Below, piece by piece: positions 38,635 to 47,237 of a stretch of DNA of 64,000 bases. The position numbers and the translations under genes were made by a program. The notes below the pieces were generated by a model. That model was not told the DNA's origin. It worked only from the letters and a program-made list of their open reading frames with translations, and ran no database searches. Each line of letters starts with the position of its first letter. The stretch's first letter is position 1. Source of the DNA: an uncultured Alphaproteobacteria bacterium (GTDB taxonomy: Bacteria > Pseudomonadota > Alphaproteobacteria > MPNO01 > UBA2964); contig CALSLP010000002.1 of the NCBI GenBank assembly GCA_943787225.1, positions 586,648 to 650,647 on the forward strand, given 5' to 3'.

Positions 38635-39546
38635 TTATTTGAATGCAGGGGCTTTGGATACAGGGTCTAGGGCAGAGCCAAGGAGAACATCTGCAGCAGG
38701 TCCAGCCATACCGCGGCCACTATGGGCAACGCCTGGAACTTCCTTTAGCTGCCACGAGAACGGTGTCTTCAGGTGATCCGCCATCTCTTTTGATCGCCGA
38801 TAAAAATGACGACCCCGTGCAAGGCGATGCGGCCCCTGTCTGCTGGCTTTCACGCTACGATTAAGACTGCGATGGGTTTCGTCATTATCGTCCTGGCCGA
38901 GCATTACAGTCAGCTTATGCCGAAAGGCCTGGCGCAGCGTCTCTTTACCTACAGACGAATTTTTGAGTCCATAGGGGAAGTCAATTGAGAGATCAGGCGC
39001 AGTATACCAGCCTGCATTCGCCGCTACCGCCGAGATCATCTTATTGGATGGCGAGAACAGGATCATGCGATGCACAAACTGGGACCCTGCAGAATGGCCG
39101 AACAAGGAATACCTCTGCTGCTCAAAACCGAGTTCCGCGCGCGCCTGGTCAAAAACCCGGTCTATCACGGGAAAAGACCACGCTGAACGCGGCATCAACT
39201 CACCTGAACGGCTTTTTACATTCCCAAGATTAAACCGGCGCGAACCGCGATAATGCTCGCGACTGAACTGAGGTGCCAAAATGAGCGCACCATATCGCTC
39301 TGCTGCTGCCGTGAAATAACTCCGATAATCACCAGCGTTCCGATTCATGCCATGGATCACAATAAGTACGGGTCCATTCGGCTTAAATGTTGGTGGTTGG
39401 TAGAAATACACATCCATTGGAGCCGCAACCGCGCCCCGTCCGTCATCCACTCTCACAACGCCAAGGTCACCGGGCAGCGCTGCACAGCCAGAAAGAAAGA
39501 GACCCAACAGAACAAGAGAACGGCGCAATAAATTCAACAAACGCAT
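38635..39546 (-). CDS. Alpha/beta-hydrolase lipoprotein
   Basis: Predicted lipoprotein with a lipobox LSGC (Cys21). Its fold resembles the PHB depolymerase/esterase LpqC group of alpha/beta hydrolases. The nucleophile elbow is GHSAG at 150-154, and the early strand LIVIHGMNRNAGDY gives the oxyanion region. The acid may be in MLGQDDNDETH and the His in VPGVAHSGRGM. 303 residues. The substrate is not known. It is 4 bases after the DMT transporter stop. Confidence 0.8.
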   Translation of the reverse strand: MRLLNLLRRSLVLLGLFLSGCAALPGDLGVVRVDDGRGAVAAPMDVYFYQPPTFKPNGPVLIVIHGMNRNAGDYRSYFTAAAERYGALILAPQFSREHYRGSRRFNLGNVKSRSGELMPRSAWSFPVIDRVFDQARAELGFEQQRYSLFGHSAGSQFVHRMILFSPSNKMISAVAANAGWYTAPDLSIDFPYGLKNSSVGKETLRQAFRHKLTVMLGQDDNDETHRSLNRSVKASRQGPHRLARGRHFYRRSKEMADHLKTPFSWQLKEVPGVAHSGRGMAGPAADVLLGSALDPVSKAPAFK

Positions 39547-39550
39547 ATAC

Positions 39551-40441
39551 TTACTTCTGTAATCTCTTCAGCTGAGCTTCCCGGTGCGCGATGTAAGCCG
39601 AGGAGGCGAAAATAACCGCCCCACCAACCCACACCCATAAATCGGGCACTTCCGAAAAGGCAAGCCACCCGATTAGCGCCGCGAAAGGCAACCGAATAAA
39701 CTCAAACGGAAACACCGCTGTCGCGTCAGCAGCGGCAAATGCCCGCCCCATAAATCTTTGGTTGATCGTTGCCAAGAGCCCAACAGCGACCATCAGAGCG
39801 AGTTGTTCCAATGTTGGAGTCGTCCAGAACATCAAAGCCGGGCCCAGTATCAGCGGCGTGGCGTAGAGCATCAGATAAAAGACGATTTTATCCGGGTGAT
39901 CGGTACGGGTCGCATATTTGATAATCGAGCTGCTTGCCGCCGTGAACAAGGCGCCCAGCAAAACCAGCAGCGCGCCAATGTTTACCTCATCAAAACCTGG
40001 GCGAAGAATAATAAGGGCGCCACAAAACCCGGCAATCAGTGCCGCAATTCGGCGGAAATGAATTTTCTCGCCCAAAAACAGCAACACCAAAATAGTCCCG
40101 AATAAAGGTGCCGTAAAAAACAACGCCATAGAATCCGAAACGGGAAGCATCGCAGCACCGGGGAAAAAGGTCAGAAGAAACCCAACACCGATCGCACCGC
40201 GAAGAGCATAAATCTTGTGATTGTCGCTTTGCCAGATGGCCGAACCGGTTCTGAAGGCGAACGGCAACATGCAGAGCAGATTGGTAAGACACCGAAAAAA
40301 GCCGATTTCAAAAGGGTGTATATCCTGCCCAACGTCACGAATGAGCGTCGTCATGATGGTGAAGCTCAACGCCGCCGCTGTCATCCAGATCCCGCCCTGA
40401 ACCGTAGGCGATAATCCGCTAATGAATTTTCCTGGGGACAT
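39551..40441 (-). CDS. DMT/EamA-family transporter
   Basis: Ten-helix drug/metabolite transporter of 296 residues formed of two EamA repeats (about 13-145 and 160-290), with FFRCLTNLLCMLPFAF and YIAHREAQLKRLQK at the end. The transport substrate is unknown. The ATG overlaps the stop of a 67-residue membrane-protein ORF (TAATG), suggesting coupling. Confidence 0.88.
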   Translation of the reverse strand: MSPGKFISGLSPTVQGGIWMTAAALSFTIMTTLIRDVGQDIHPFEIGFFRCLTNLLCMLPFAFRTGSAIWQSDNHKIYALRGAIGVGFLLTFFPGAAMLPVSDSMALFFTAPLFGTILVLLFLGEKIHFRRIAALIAGFCGALIILRPGFDEVNIGALLVLLGALFTAASSSIIKYATRTDHPDKIVFYLMLYATPLILGPALMFWTTPTLEQLALMVAVGLLATINQRFMGRAFAAADATAVFPFEFIRLPFAALIGWLAFSEVPDLWVWVGGAVIFASSAYIAHREAQLKRLQK

Positions 40442-40644
40442 TAATTAATCAGACACAACAGACCGTAACAGGCGTCAAAATACTGCTGAAAGATTACATA
40501 GAAGATAACATCCAGGACCAATGCCACGAGCAATACCGGCAGGCAAAACAGCACTACAAAATAGACAGCGGCCCAAATCGTAAAACGTCGGCGGGGGATG
40601 AGAACACCGGCAACTATAGGGGCCTTGCGGAAAAACAATGTCAT
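40441..40644 (-). CDS. Small two-helix-like membrane protein, unknown
   Basis: A 67-residue ORF starting MTLFFRKAPIVAGVLIPRRR, with one long hydrophobic stretch (FTIWAAVYFVVLFCLPVLL, then VALVLDVIFYVIF) and a short polar tail. Its stop overlaps the DMT transporter start by one base (TAATG), which supports real translation. No family was recognised. Confidence 0.5.
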   Translation of the reverse strand: MTLFFRKAPIVAGVLIPRRRFTIWAAVYFVVLFCLPVLLVALVLDVIFYVIFQQYFDACYGLLCLIN

Positions 40645-40700
40645 TGGGCATAGAGTATAGTGATATGAAACCAAACGAAATCAATAAGAAGGCATAGGGT

Positions 40701-41633
40701 TTGAAGATTATCTGGGACGACTGCAGCCGCTCTAGCTGGGACAAAATTTCATCCGATGCAGGCCCGTCGTCACTTGAACAATCCTGGATTTACGGGGAAG
40801 CGGTTCGTGACCATTACGCTATGTCCGTTAAACGGGCGATTATCCGCTCGAACAACGAGACGCTCGGCATATTCCAGATTTTTCAGAAACAGCTTTTAGG
40901 GGTCGCAAAAATCAGCCGTCTTGTGCGCGGCCCAATATGGGTAAACGGACAGTCAGGAAACGAACGACAGAAAGAGGCGATGTCTGAAATAAGCAGGTCG
41001 TTCTCGCTGCTGCACCGTGACCTTCTTTTTTGGACACCTGAACTTTCCGACACGGATGAACATCACACTCTGATGCGCCAAGTCGGGAAACGACGCATGG
41101 TCACTGGCCTGGGCACAATATGGCTGGATCTGACAAAGACTGAAGAGGCGCTGCAGAAAGGCTTTTCAGGCAACTGGCGTAACATGCTACGCGCCGGAGA
41201 ACGGGCAGAGCTTAAGATTAGGGTTCGCGATGACGGCAAGGGCGTTAGCACGCACCTTTCAGCCTATGATACGTTCCGTCAGCAAAAACGTTTTGTTGGG
41301 CCCCCGAGTGGGTTGATCCAGTCTATGAACGAAAATGGCCTCAAAGGGGACATCGTTACACTGACCGCCGGAACGGCCCAGAAAATCATTGCCGGTGTTC
41401 TTCTTGTTTGTCACGGCAACAGCGCAACCTACTACACGAGCTGGAATTCAGACGAAGGCCGCTATAGCCGTGCCCACAACGTGCTGCTCTGGCGGGCCAT
41501 TCAGGAGCTCCGCGGACGCGGAATTAACTGGTTCGACCTCGGCGGCCTGAATACAGAGTCGGCTGCCGGCGTCGCACGCTTCAAAATAGGTCTCGGTGGC
41601 GAGATCGTGACGCTGTCGGGAACCTATCTCTAA
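40701..41633 (+). CDS. FemAB/GNAT-like acyltransferase
   Basis: A 310-residue protein with the double-GNAT layout of FemAB and lipid II:glycine glycyltransferase relatives. Blocks are LEQSWIYGEAV near the start, WLDLTKTEEALQKGFSGNWR in the middle, and AGVLLVCHGNSATYYTSWNS, HNVLLWRAIQELRGRGINWFDLGG and ARFKIGLGG near the end. In Gram-negatives such proteins are linked to cell-surface or exosortase loci; here the acceptor is unknown. The start is TTG 40701 with AGAAGG 8 bases upstream. Confidence 0.78.
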   Translation: MKIIWDDCSRSSWDKISSDAGPSSLEQSWIYGEAVRDHYAMSVKRAIIRSNNETLGIFQIFQKQLLGVAKISRLVRGPIWVNGQSGNERQKEAMSEISRSFSLLHRDLLFWTPELSDTDEHHTLMRQVGKRRMVTGLGTIWLDLTKTEEALQKGFSGNWRNMLRAGERAELKIRVRDDGKGVSTHLSAYDTFRQQKRFVGPPSGLIQSMNENGLKGDIVTLTAGTAQKIIAGVLLVCHGNSATYYTSWNSDEGRYSRAHNVLLWRAIQELRGRGINWFDLGGLNTESAAGVARFKIGLGGEIVTLSGTYL

Positions 41634-41639
41634 TTTCGA

Positions 41640-42170
41640 TCAGCCGCGCGGCGCTAATGCTTTCGAAAGACCGGACACGCGACGCTTTGGCTTTGTGTAG
41701 AAAATATGCTGGCCAATCTTGGCCTCCCGACGCATATGGTCTGCCCAGTTAGGGCTAACCGTTACCGCGTGATACCACAGCGCCCCTTTGGTGGGATCGA
41801 TGGTCACCCCCTTGCGGATAAGATGCGCAACGAACACCGCCTCATACCACGCCTTCACATCCTGAGGGTCATCGCTTTTGCCATCGCACCACCAGGAAAA
41901 CTGGCAGCGATGAAGGCGACGGTTACCGCCTTGCTGAATCACCTTGCAGACATGCCCAGGAAAACGCTTATCCGCGACGCGGTTCAGCACAACATGGCCA
42001 ACCGCGATCTTACCCAGGAGCGGCTCACCACGCGCCTCAAAATAAATATTCTGCGCCAGACAAAAAAGCTCCGGCGATTTCTTACACGTTTCTACTTTTG
42101 TCGCATGTGCTGAAAAAGTAAGTGAAGAAACAGCCCATACAATCAAAGAGAAAGAGAAAATCCGACCCAT
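41640..42170 (-). CDS. SleB-family cell wall hydrolase
   Basis: Secreted hydrolase (hydrolase_2 domain) of 176 residues. The signal peptide ends near SAHA (about residue 23). The catalytic-type block is NIYFEARGEPLLGKIAVGHV, followed by LNRVADKRFPGHVCKVIQQ and FSWWCDGKSD. Relatives cleave spore cortex or peptidoglycan. In a non-sporulating alphaproteobacterium a role in wall remodelling is likely. Convergent with the FemAB-like gene, 6 bases apart. Confidence 0.87.
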   Translation of the reverse strand: MGRIFSFSLIVWAVSSLTFSAHATKVETCKKSPELFCLAQNIYFEARGEPLLGKIAVGHVVLNRVADKRFPGHVCKVIQQGGNRRLHRCQFSWWCDGKSDDPQDVKAWYEAVFVAHLIRKGVTIDPTKGALWYHAVTVSPNWADHMRREAKIGQHIFYTKPKRRVSGLSKALAPRG

Positions 42171-42432
42171 AACATCAACCCAGTTGTTAACTATAGTAAA
42201 AGTTTGTTTTTGGTCTTGTTGATGTGAAGATGGGTTACCTTTGTAGTTAATTTCAAGAAAAGATGTCTAAAATTTTATGTATATTTACGACAACTTGTGA
42301 ATATTAACTATAAGATGACATTTATTTCAGTAGTTTGTCGAATTAACCAAATAATAATTATTTCTTAGGGAAGTGTTATTTTTCTCGCGCCCATGCAATT
42401 GAAACCAAAATTCATGGTTAATCGCGGGTCAG
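42171..42432. other. AT-rich intergenic spacer at the border of the catabolic region
   Basis: 262 bases without a plausible gene, much richer in A and T than either flank. It holds the promoter side of the sleB gene and the end of the flavin monooxygenase operon. TTAACTATA occurs twice (42187-42195 and 42304-42312). Read on the minus strand these give TATAGTTAA, usable as -10 elements for sleB. Confidence 0.5.
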
Positions 42433-43633
42433 TTAAACCTCAACTGCCGTAGCGTCATAGGTAAACAACCAGTCATACCGTTCCCGCACTTTATCGGGCT
42501 GCCACTCGGTGTCGACGTACTTCTGAGCCACAACCGGGTCGCCGAGTTGGGAGTTATGAAACCGGTCAGCGTTATCATTTGAGCCGCGGATCGTCCGTGC
42601 GGTCCGCTCAAGCCGCAATGCTTCGTAGCGTTGCAACCCAGCCTCAACCTCCGCGCCATATTTCTCTACACAACGGGCGAGCACCATGCCGTCTTCAATC
42701 GCCATCACAGCGCCCTGTGCCAACATGGGCACCATTGCGTGACAAGCATCTCCGAGGAGCGTGATCCGCCCCTCTGTCCAGCGCTCCATCGGTTCGCGGC
42801 GCATCAACGCCCATTTATAGGGGATATCGATATTCTTGATCATGGTGTGGACGGTGTCATGCCAGCCGTCAAAATCGGCAAGGCATTCCTCTGTCGTACC
42901 GCGCGCTGTCCAGGATTCTACAGTCCACGAATCTTTTTCCAGAATACCAACGAAATTAAGCAGAGCACCGTGGCGCACGAAGTAATGAACAATATGACCA
43001 CCAGGCCCGACCCAGTTGGTGCCAACCGGACGCACCAACCCGTCCGGTAAATCATTCGCATCAATAATACCGCGCCAAGCCAGTAACCCGGAAAAGGATT
43101 TATCTTCTTCGCCAAACAATGTTCGCCGAATATTGGAATGGGCACCGTCAGCACCTATCAAAGCATCTCCGGTGACGTCATCCTGCCCCTTCAAGTGAAG
43201 GGTTACGCTTGAGTCATCCTGGCTACACCCGGTGCAAAAGGCATTGAGGTGAATGGCATTGGATTTCTCCGCCCGCACCGCATCGACCAGCAACTGATGG
43301 AGGTCAGCTCGGTGAAACATCAGATAAGGGAAACCGTAACGCTCAACAGATTCAGCACCGAGATCAAACAACTTCCAGGTCTGTCCCGAATTCCACATAC
43401 GGATTTCTTTGCCGCTCGGCTGCCAGGCGATTTCGTCCATCGCCTCGCCTAGTCCGAGATAGAGACAGCACGCGCGTTCCATTTGCGCTCATCTGGAAGC
43501 CGGCACCAATCTCTCCGAGCTCCGGCGCCTGCTCATAAATATCAACATCGATACCGGCCTTGAGCATCGCCAAGGCAGCCGTTAGCCCACCGATACCGGC
43601 ACCTGCGATCAGAACATGCGGTGTATTGGAAAT
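42433..43633 (-). pseudogene. FAD-dependent aromatic monooxygenase, frameshifted
   Basis: Flavoprotein hydroxylase of the salicylate/3-hydroxybenzoate hydroxylase type. The FAD motif HVLIAGAGIGGLTAALAM lies at the start, DG motif in GADGAHSNIRR, and GDACHAMVPMLAQGA near the C-terminus. The N-terminal 55 codons are in one frame and the rest in another; removing one base near 43464 joins them. The conserved N-terminus (SNTPHVLIAGAG) has ATT (43633-43631) where ATG is expected, 1 base after the aldolase stop. With both defects the gene may be inactive, unless these are sequence errors. It would hydroxylate a phenolic or heteroaromatic acid. Confidence 0.8.
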
Positions 43634-43634
43634 C

Positions 43635-44357
43635 CTAAAGATCCTCGCAACCGGCGCGGCGGCTGAGATATTCCCAGATCCGCTTGTGCCCGATGGTCGC
43701 CCCTTTGGCTTTGCTGATGGCGGCGTCAATTTCACCTTCAGAAAGGAATTTCACCTCGCCCATCTGCATCGCCGTCGTCTGCACCCGGGCATTAACAACT
43801 GCATAAATCGCCGTTGTCACCACGGTATGCAGGGATTCAGTTGCAACGGTCAGCCCATGCCCCCGCATCAACACCAGACGGTTATCGCCGAGCGTTTCCG
43901 CCAGGTCGCGGCCGTGATCCATATTTACCACGAGCATGTCTGTCGCATCGCCGAACTTGTCAGCGATATCCCAGACCGGGACTTCCTTGCCGATCCGTGA
44001 GGCGTTGTGAAACACCGGCTTCAACGGCACAGGGGTAATGCCAAACGGCAGAAGCGCCTCGGAATGACTGTGAATCACGCCGTTAATCTCAGGATGCAAT
44101 TCATAGACCGCAGCGTGAATAAACCGCTCCAGGTAACCCGACGACCCGTCTGGATCAATCATGTCACCAGAGAGATCAAACTCCCGGATATCATCAAGCG
44201 TAACGAGCTCAGGGCTACGCGATCGCGACAGCAAAAACCGCTCAAGATTGTCAGGGTGCCGCGCACTCACATGGCCAAAGCCATCAACGACGCCCTGATG
44301 CGCCAGGATACGGTTCGCCACCACAAGATCGTGGCGCAGCTCATCCAGTTCAGACAT
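43635..44357 (-). CDS. Class II aldolase/adducin-family protein (possible decarboxylase)
   Basis: A 240-residue zinc-dependent lyase fold. The His ligands are in GVIHSHSEAL and MRGHGLTV, with GFGHVSARHPD near the start. The family contains fuculose-phosphate-type aldolases and also decarboxylases of dihydroxyphthalate and of a pyridine dicarboxylate. The sister gene is an aromatic monooxygenase, so decarboxylation of an aromatic acid is more likely than sugar cleavage. That is inference. It lies 24 bases after a VOC gene in a four-gene operon. Confidence 0.85.
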   Translation of the reverse strand: MSELDELRHDLVVANRILAHQGVVDGFGHVSARHPDNLERFLLSRSRSPELVTLDDIREFDLSGDMIDPDGSSGYLERFIHAAVYELHPEINGVIHSHSEALLPFGITPVPLKPVFHNASRIGKEVPVWDIADKFGDATDMLVVNMDHGRDLAETLGDNRLVLMRGHGLTVATESLHTVVTTAIYAVVNARVQTTAMQMGEVKFLSEGEIDAAISKAKGATIGHKRIWEYLSRRAGCEDL

Positions 44358-44381
44358 TCGATTTTACTCTTTGGCTAAAGA

Positions 44382-45188
44382 CTACTCTTGAACGACGTCG
44401 ATCCAGGTTCCATCCGGATCAGCCGTTTGATAAGAGCCCAGCGCATTGCTGGCAAACAGCTCACGGCGGACCTCGGATTCTTCGCTACCACCGAGACGAC
44501 GGGAAGCGAGGAACGTATTCTTTTCACCAATCCGTTTTTCCTCAGCTTTAAACGCGTCCATATCCTTGACCTTGAAACCGATATGGTCTGGACCAGGGCG
44601 CTTGATCGACATGCCAGCGAAAATCGAGACACTCCACGGCATGATCGACAAAGTCATCGTGCCATCAGTGAGGTGGAAATTCGGATCACCTTCCTTGCGG
44701 TTGCTGAGTTGAAGTTCAAAGACTTCCGAATAGAACTCGGCACATTTCTCGGCGTTTGGTGTACGAATCGCAAATCGATTAAAGGTACAGTTGGCGGTGC
44801 TCTCAACGCCGTCCGCATAAACATCACGCAGGTTTTTGCTGCCTTTTTCCGCGAGATCAAAGACGTTACCGTCAGGATCATGCCCAGAATAAGCGGCAAA
44901 AGGACGAATAGCAGGGCGTTTAACACAGCCCGCCCCTTCATAGGCGCCCGCCATACGTTCTTCTACAGCTTCAATACTATCGACCACCATGCCGAAATGG
45001 TCGAGACCACCGACATAGCCGTCGCGACGCGGAATAATATTCAGACCAAGATTACCATCACTGACAACTGACGCACTTTCAAAATCATTGCGACCTGAAG
45101 TCTCGAGACCGAAGACGGCTTGATAATATTTTTGCAGGAACGGGTATTGGTTACTGATAATCGCCATGTGATTGATGTGCGCAAACAT
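44382..45188 (-). CDS. VOC-superfamily protein with two modules (dioxygenase-like)
   Basis: A 268-residue glyoxalase/bleomycin-resistance/extradiol-dioxygenase fold made of two tandem modules (about 1-130 and 137-268). Module 1 begins HINHMAIIS and has DHFGMVVDS; module 2 has FNRFAIRTPNAEKCAEFY and GPDHIGFKV. Only some of the usual metal His/Glu positions are kept (for example NRFAI lacks the usual first His), so the chemistry is uncertain. A paralogue lies just upstream in the same operon. Confidence 0.8.
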   Translation of the reverse strand: MFAHINHMAIISNQYPFLQKYYQAVFGLETSGRNDFESASVVSDGNLGLNIIPRRDGYVGGLDHFGMVVDSIEAVEERMAGAYEGAGCVKRPAIRPFAAYSGHDPDGNVFDLAEKGSKNLRDVYADGVESTANCTFNRFAIRTPNAEKCAEFYSEVFELQLSNRKEGDPNFHLTDGTMTLSIMPWSVSIFAGMSIKRPGPDHIGFKVKDMDAFKAEEKRIGEKNTFLASRRLGGSEESEVRRELFASNALGSYQTADPDGTWIDVVQE

Positions 45189-45211
45189 TGTCTAACTCCC
45201 TGTAAGGATTT

Positions 45212-46010
45212 CTATTCTTCTGACGCGCCGATATAGACGCCTTCAATATCTGTAAGATGATAACTGTTTAGCGGAACGCTTTGGAACAGTCCGAGACGCG
45301 CCTTGCCCTCATCGCCATAACCAAGCGGCCGCGATCGCATTAGCGGGTTCTGACCGGTTAAATCTTCAAGATCGGCCTTCAGCGCATCAATGCTTTCAAC
45401 CTTAAACCCGATATGATCCGGGCCAAGTCGTTGCGGGTCCATCCCATAGTAATCATCCATATTCCACTGCAGCACGGCCAGCATCATCCGTCCATCAGAC
45501 AAATAGAAATTGGGGTCACCCTCTTTCTTATTGAGCAAATTGAGCTCAAACACTTCCGAATAAAACTCAGCACAACGCTCTGCATGGCGGGTTCGTAAGG
45601 CGAAATGGCTGAATTTACGAACCGTTTCCTCGCGTTCTTCGGAATATATGTCCTTCTGCATCTTCTTTTCCGACAGATCGAAGATATTGGTATCGGGGTC
45701 ATGCGCGCTATAGGCCGCAAAAGGCCGAACCGGCGGCCGCTTTAGAAGTTTGATCGTTGGATCAAACTTGTCGATTCGAGCGCGTGTCTCTTCCAGATCC
45801 TCGACCTCTAATGCCGAAATGGTCCAGCCCACTGGCACGTCCCTCCCGGCGCGGTATGATATTCATCCCGACATAGCCATCGCTTACGACAACCGCCCGC
45901 GCGGGACGTGGGTTCTTGGCGGTTTTAAGGCCAAACAAGGCTTCATAGAACTTTGCGTTGATCGCGTAGTGGTCCGTACAAATCGCGATGTGATTCAATC
46001 GTGCAAACAC
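45212..46010 (-). pseudogene. VOC-superfamily protein, paralogue of the next gene, frameshifted
   Basis: First gene of the minus-strand operon. The start is GTG 46010 (MFARLNHIAI, aligned with MFAHINHMAI of the paralogue), with GGAGG 5 bases upstream. The first part, with GMNIIPRREGRASGLDHFGI, is in one frame. The rest (VEDLEETRARIDKF to the stop) is in another. Removing one base near 45808 aligns it with the paralogue through this point. Module 2 has SHFALRTRHAERCAEFY and GPDHIGFKV. A broken gene or a base-calling error. Confidence 0.78.
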
Positions 46011-46185
46011 GGGCACCTCCCGGTGGTCAAAATCGTCGTCGTTGGGAATGAACAGTATCACAGCCTTTATGGCTTCCCAACGGGGTGACAATCAACATTT
46101 GATGTGTTTATACGACGTGTTATCGTTTGCCGACGATCAGAATATTTAGAATCAATCCATTTCGGACAATTTCAGGGAGATCAAG

Positions 46186-47223
46186 ATGAGACGTTTAATA
46201 ATTGCAGCCTTGCCACTTGCCGGGCTTGCGCTGGCTACGCCAGCAAGCGCCGACGCCGTCGCTGACTTTTACAAAGACAAGACCGTGACCGCCATTTCTG
46301 GCGGCGGGGCCGGCGGTGGGTTTTCCTTCGTTGCACGCGTCCTTGGCAGACATATGGCCGGAAACATTCCCGGTAAACCGACCTGGGTCGTCACGGCAAT
46401 GCCCGGCGCCGGTGGCGCTCGCTCGATCAAGTATATCGTGAATGCTGCGGCTCAAGACGGCACGACAATCGGCGCCGTGTTGCCACCTTCAATTCTGTCA
46501 CCTTTGCTGCGCAAGAAGGTTGGGTATGATTCAGCCAAGCTGCAATGGATCGGTTCTGTCACTGCACAGGCCTCCGTGCTCGTGGCATGGAAAACATCTC
46601 CGGCTAAAACACTTGAGGTAGCCAAGAAAATTGAAGTCACAACCGCGACCTCTAGCAAGCTCTCAAGCGGGTATCTGTTCCCGGCGTGGATGAACGCCAC
46701 GAATGGCACCAAGTTCAAAATCATTTCCGGCTATCGCGGTGCTGACCGTCAGAATGCGGCCATGGAAACCGGCGAAGTCAATGGCCGCAGCAGTTTCTAT
46801 AACAGCTTCAAAACCACCAAACCGCACTGGCTGAAAGACAAAACGATTATTCCGCTGGTTTATATGGGGCCTGTGACCGCCGATCTGAAAGACGTGCCCT
46901 ATATGATGGATTTGATGAAAACCAAAGAGCAGAAAGAAATTGGTAACTTCCTGCAAACCGGCTCCAGAGTTGGCAATGGTTTTTTCGTCTCGCCAGCTGT
47001 TCCCAAGGCACGGGTCATGGCCTTACGGGCCGCCTTTAACAAAACCGTCGCCAGCAAAGCTTTTTTAGCAGAAGCAAAGAAGCGCAGTATGATCGTCTCA
47101 CCGGTACGTGGCGAAGAGCTTGACGCCATTGTCGCCAAGGCGATGAAGACGTCACCAGCAACCATCAACCGTTTCAAAAAGCTGGTTAAAATCGACAAAC
47201 TTAAATCTCGTAAGAAAAAGTAG
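46186..47223 (+). CDS. Bug/TctC-family substrate-binding protein
   Basis: Periplasmic binding protein for carboxylates, 345 residues, with signal peptide ending ASA (about 22). Family blocks are GGGAGGGFSFVARVLGRHMA and VTAMPGAGGARSIKYI. It ends in a Lys/Arg-rich tail (KLKSRKKK). Relatives bind citrate, terephthalate and other acids for TctAB permeases, but no tctA or tctB is seen here. Divergent from the VOC operon over 175 bases; followed by ubiD after 14 bases. Confidence 0.9.
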   Translation: MRRLIIAALPLAGLALATPASADAVADFYKDKTVTAISGGGAGGGFSFVARVLGRHMAGNIPGKPTWVVTAMPGAGGARSIKYIVNAAAQDGTTIGAVLPPSILSPLLRKKVGYDSAKLQWIGSVTAQASVLVAWKTSPAKTLEVAKKIEVTTATSSKLSSGYLFPAWMNATNGTKFKIISGYRGADRQNAAMETGEVNGRSSFYNSFKTTKPHWLKDKTIIPLVYMGPVTADLKDVPYMMDLMKTKEQKEIGNFLQTGSRVGNGFFVSPAVPKARVMALRAAFNKTVASKAFLAEAKKRSMIVSPVRGEELDAIVAKAMKTSPATINRFKKLVKIDKLKSRKKK

Positions 47224-47237
47224 AAGAACTGATATTC

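Noticed and set aside
42187..42312. TTAACTATA repeats as attachment sites
   Set aside because: They are only 9 bases, in an AT-rich spacer, with no integrase nearby; promoter elements explain them better.
42433..44357. Assignment of the aldolase-monooxygenase pair to vitamin B6 degradation
   Set aside because: The same two families occur there, but also in phthalate-type pathways, and no other pathway gene was identified with confidence.
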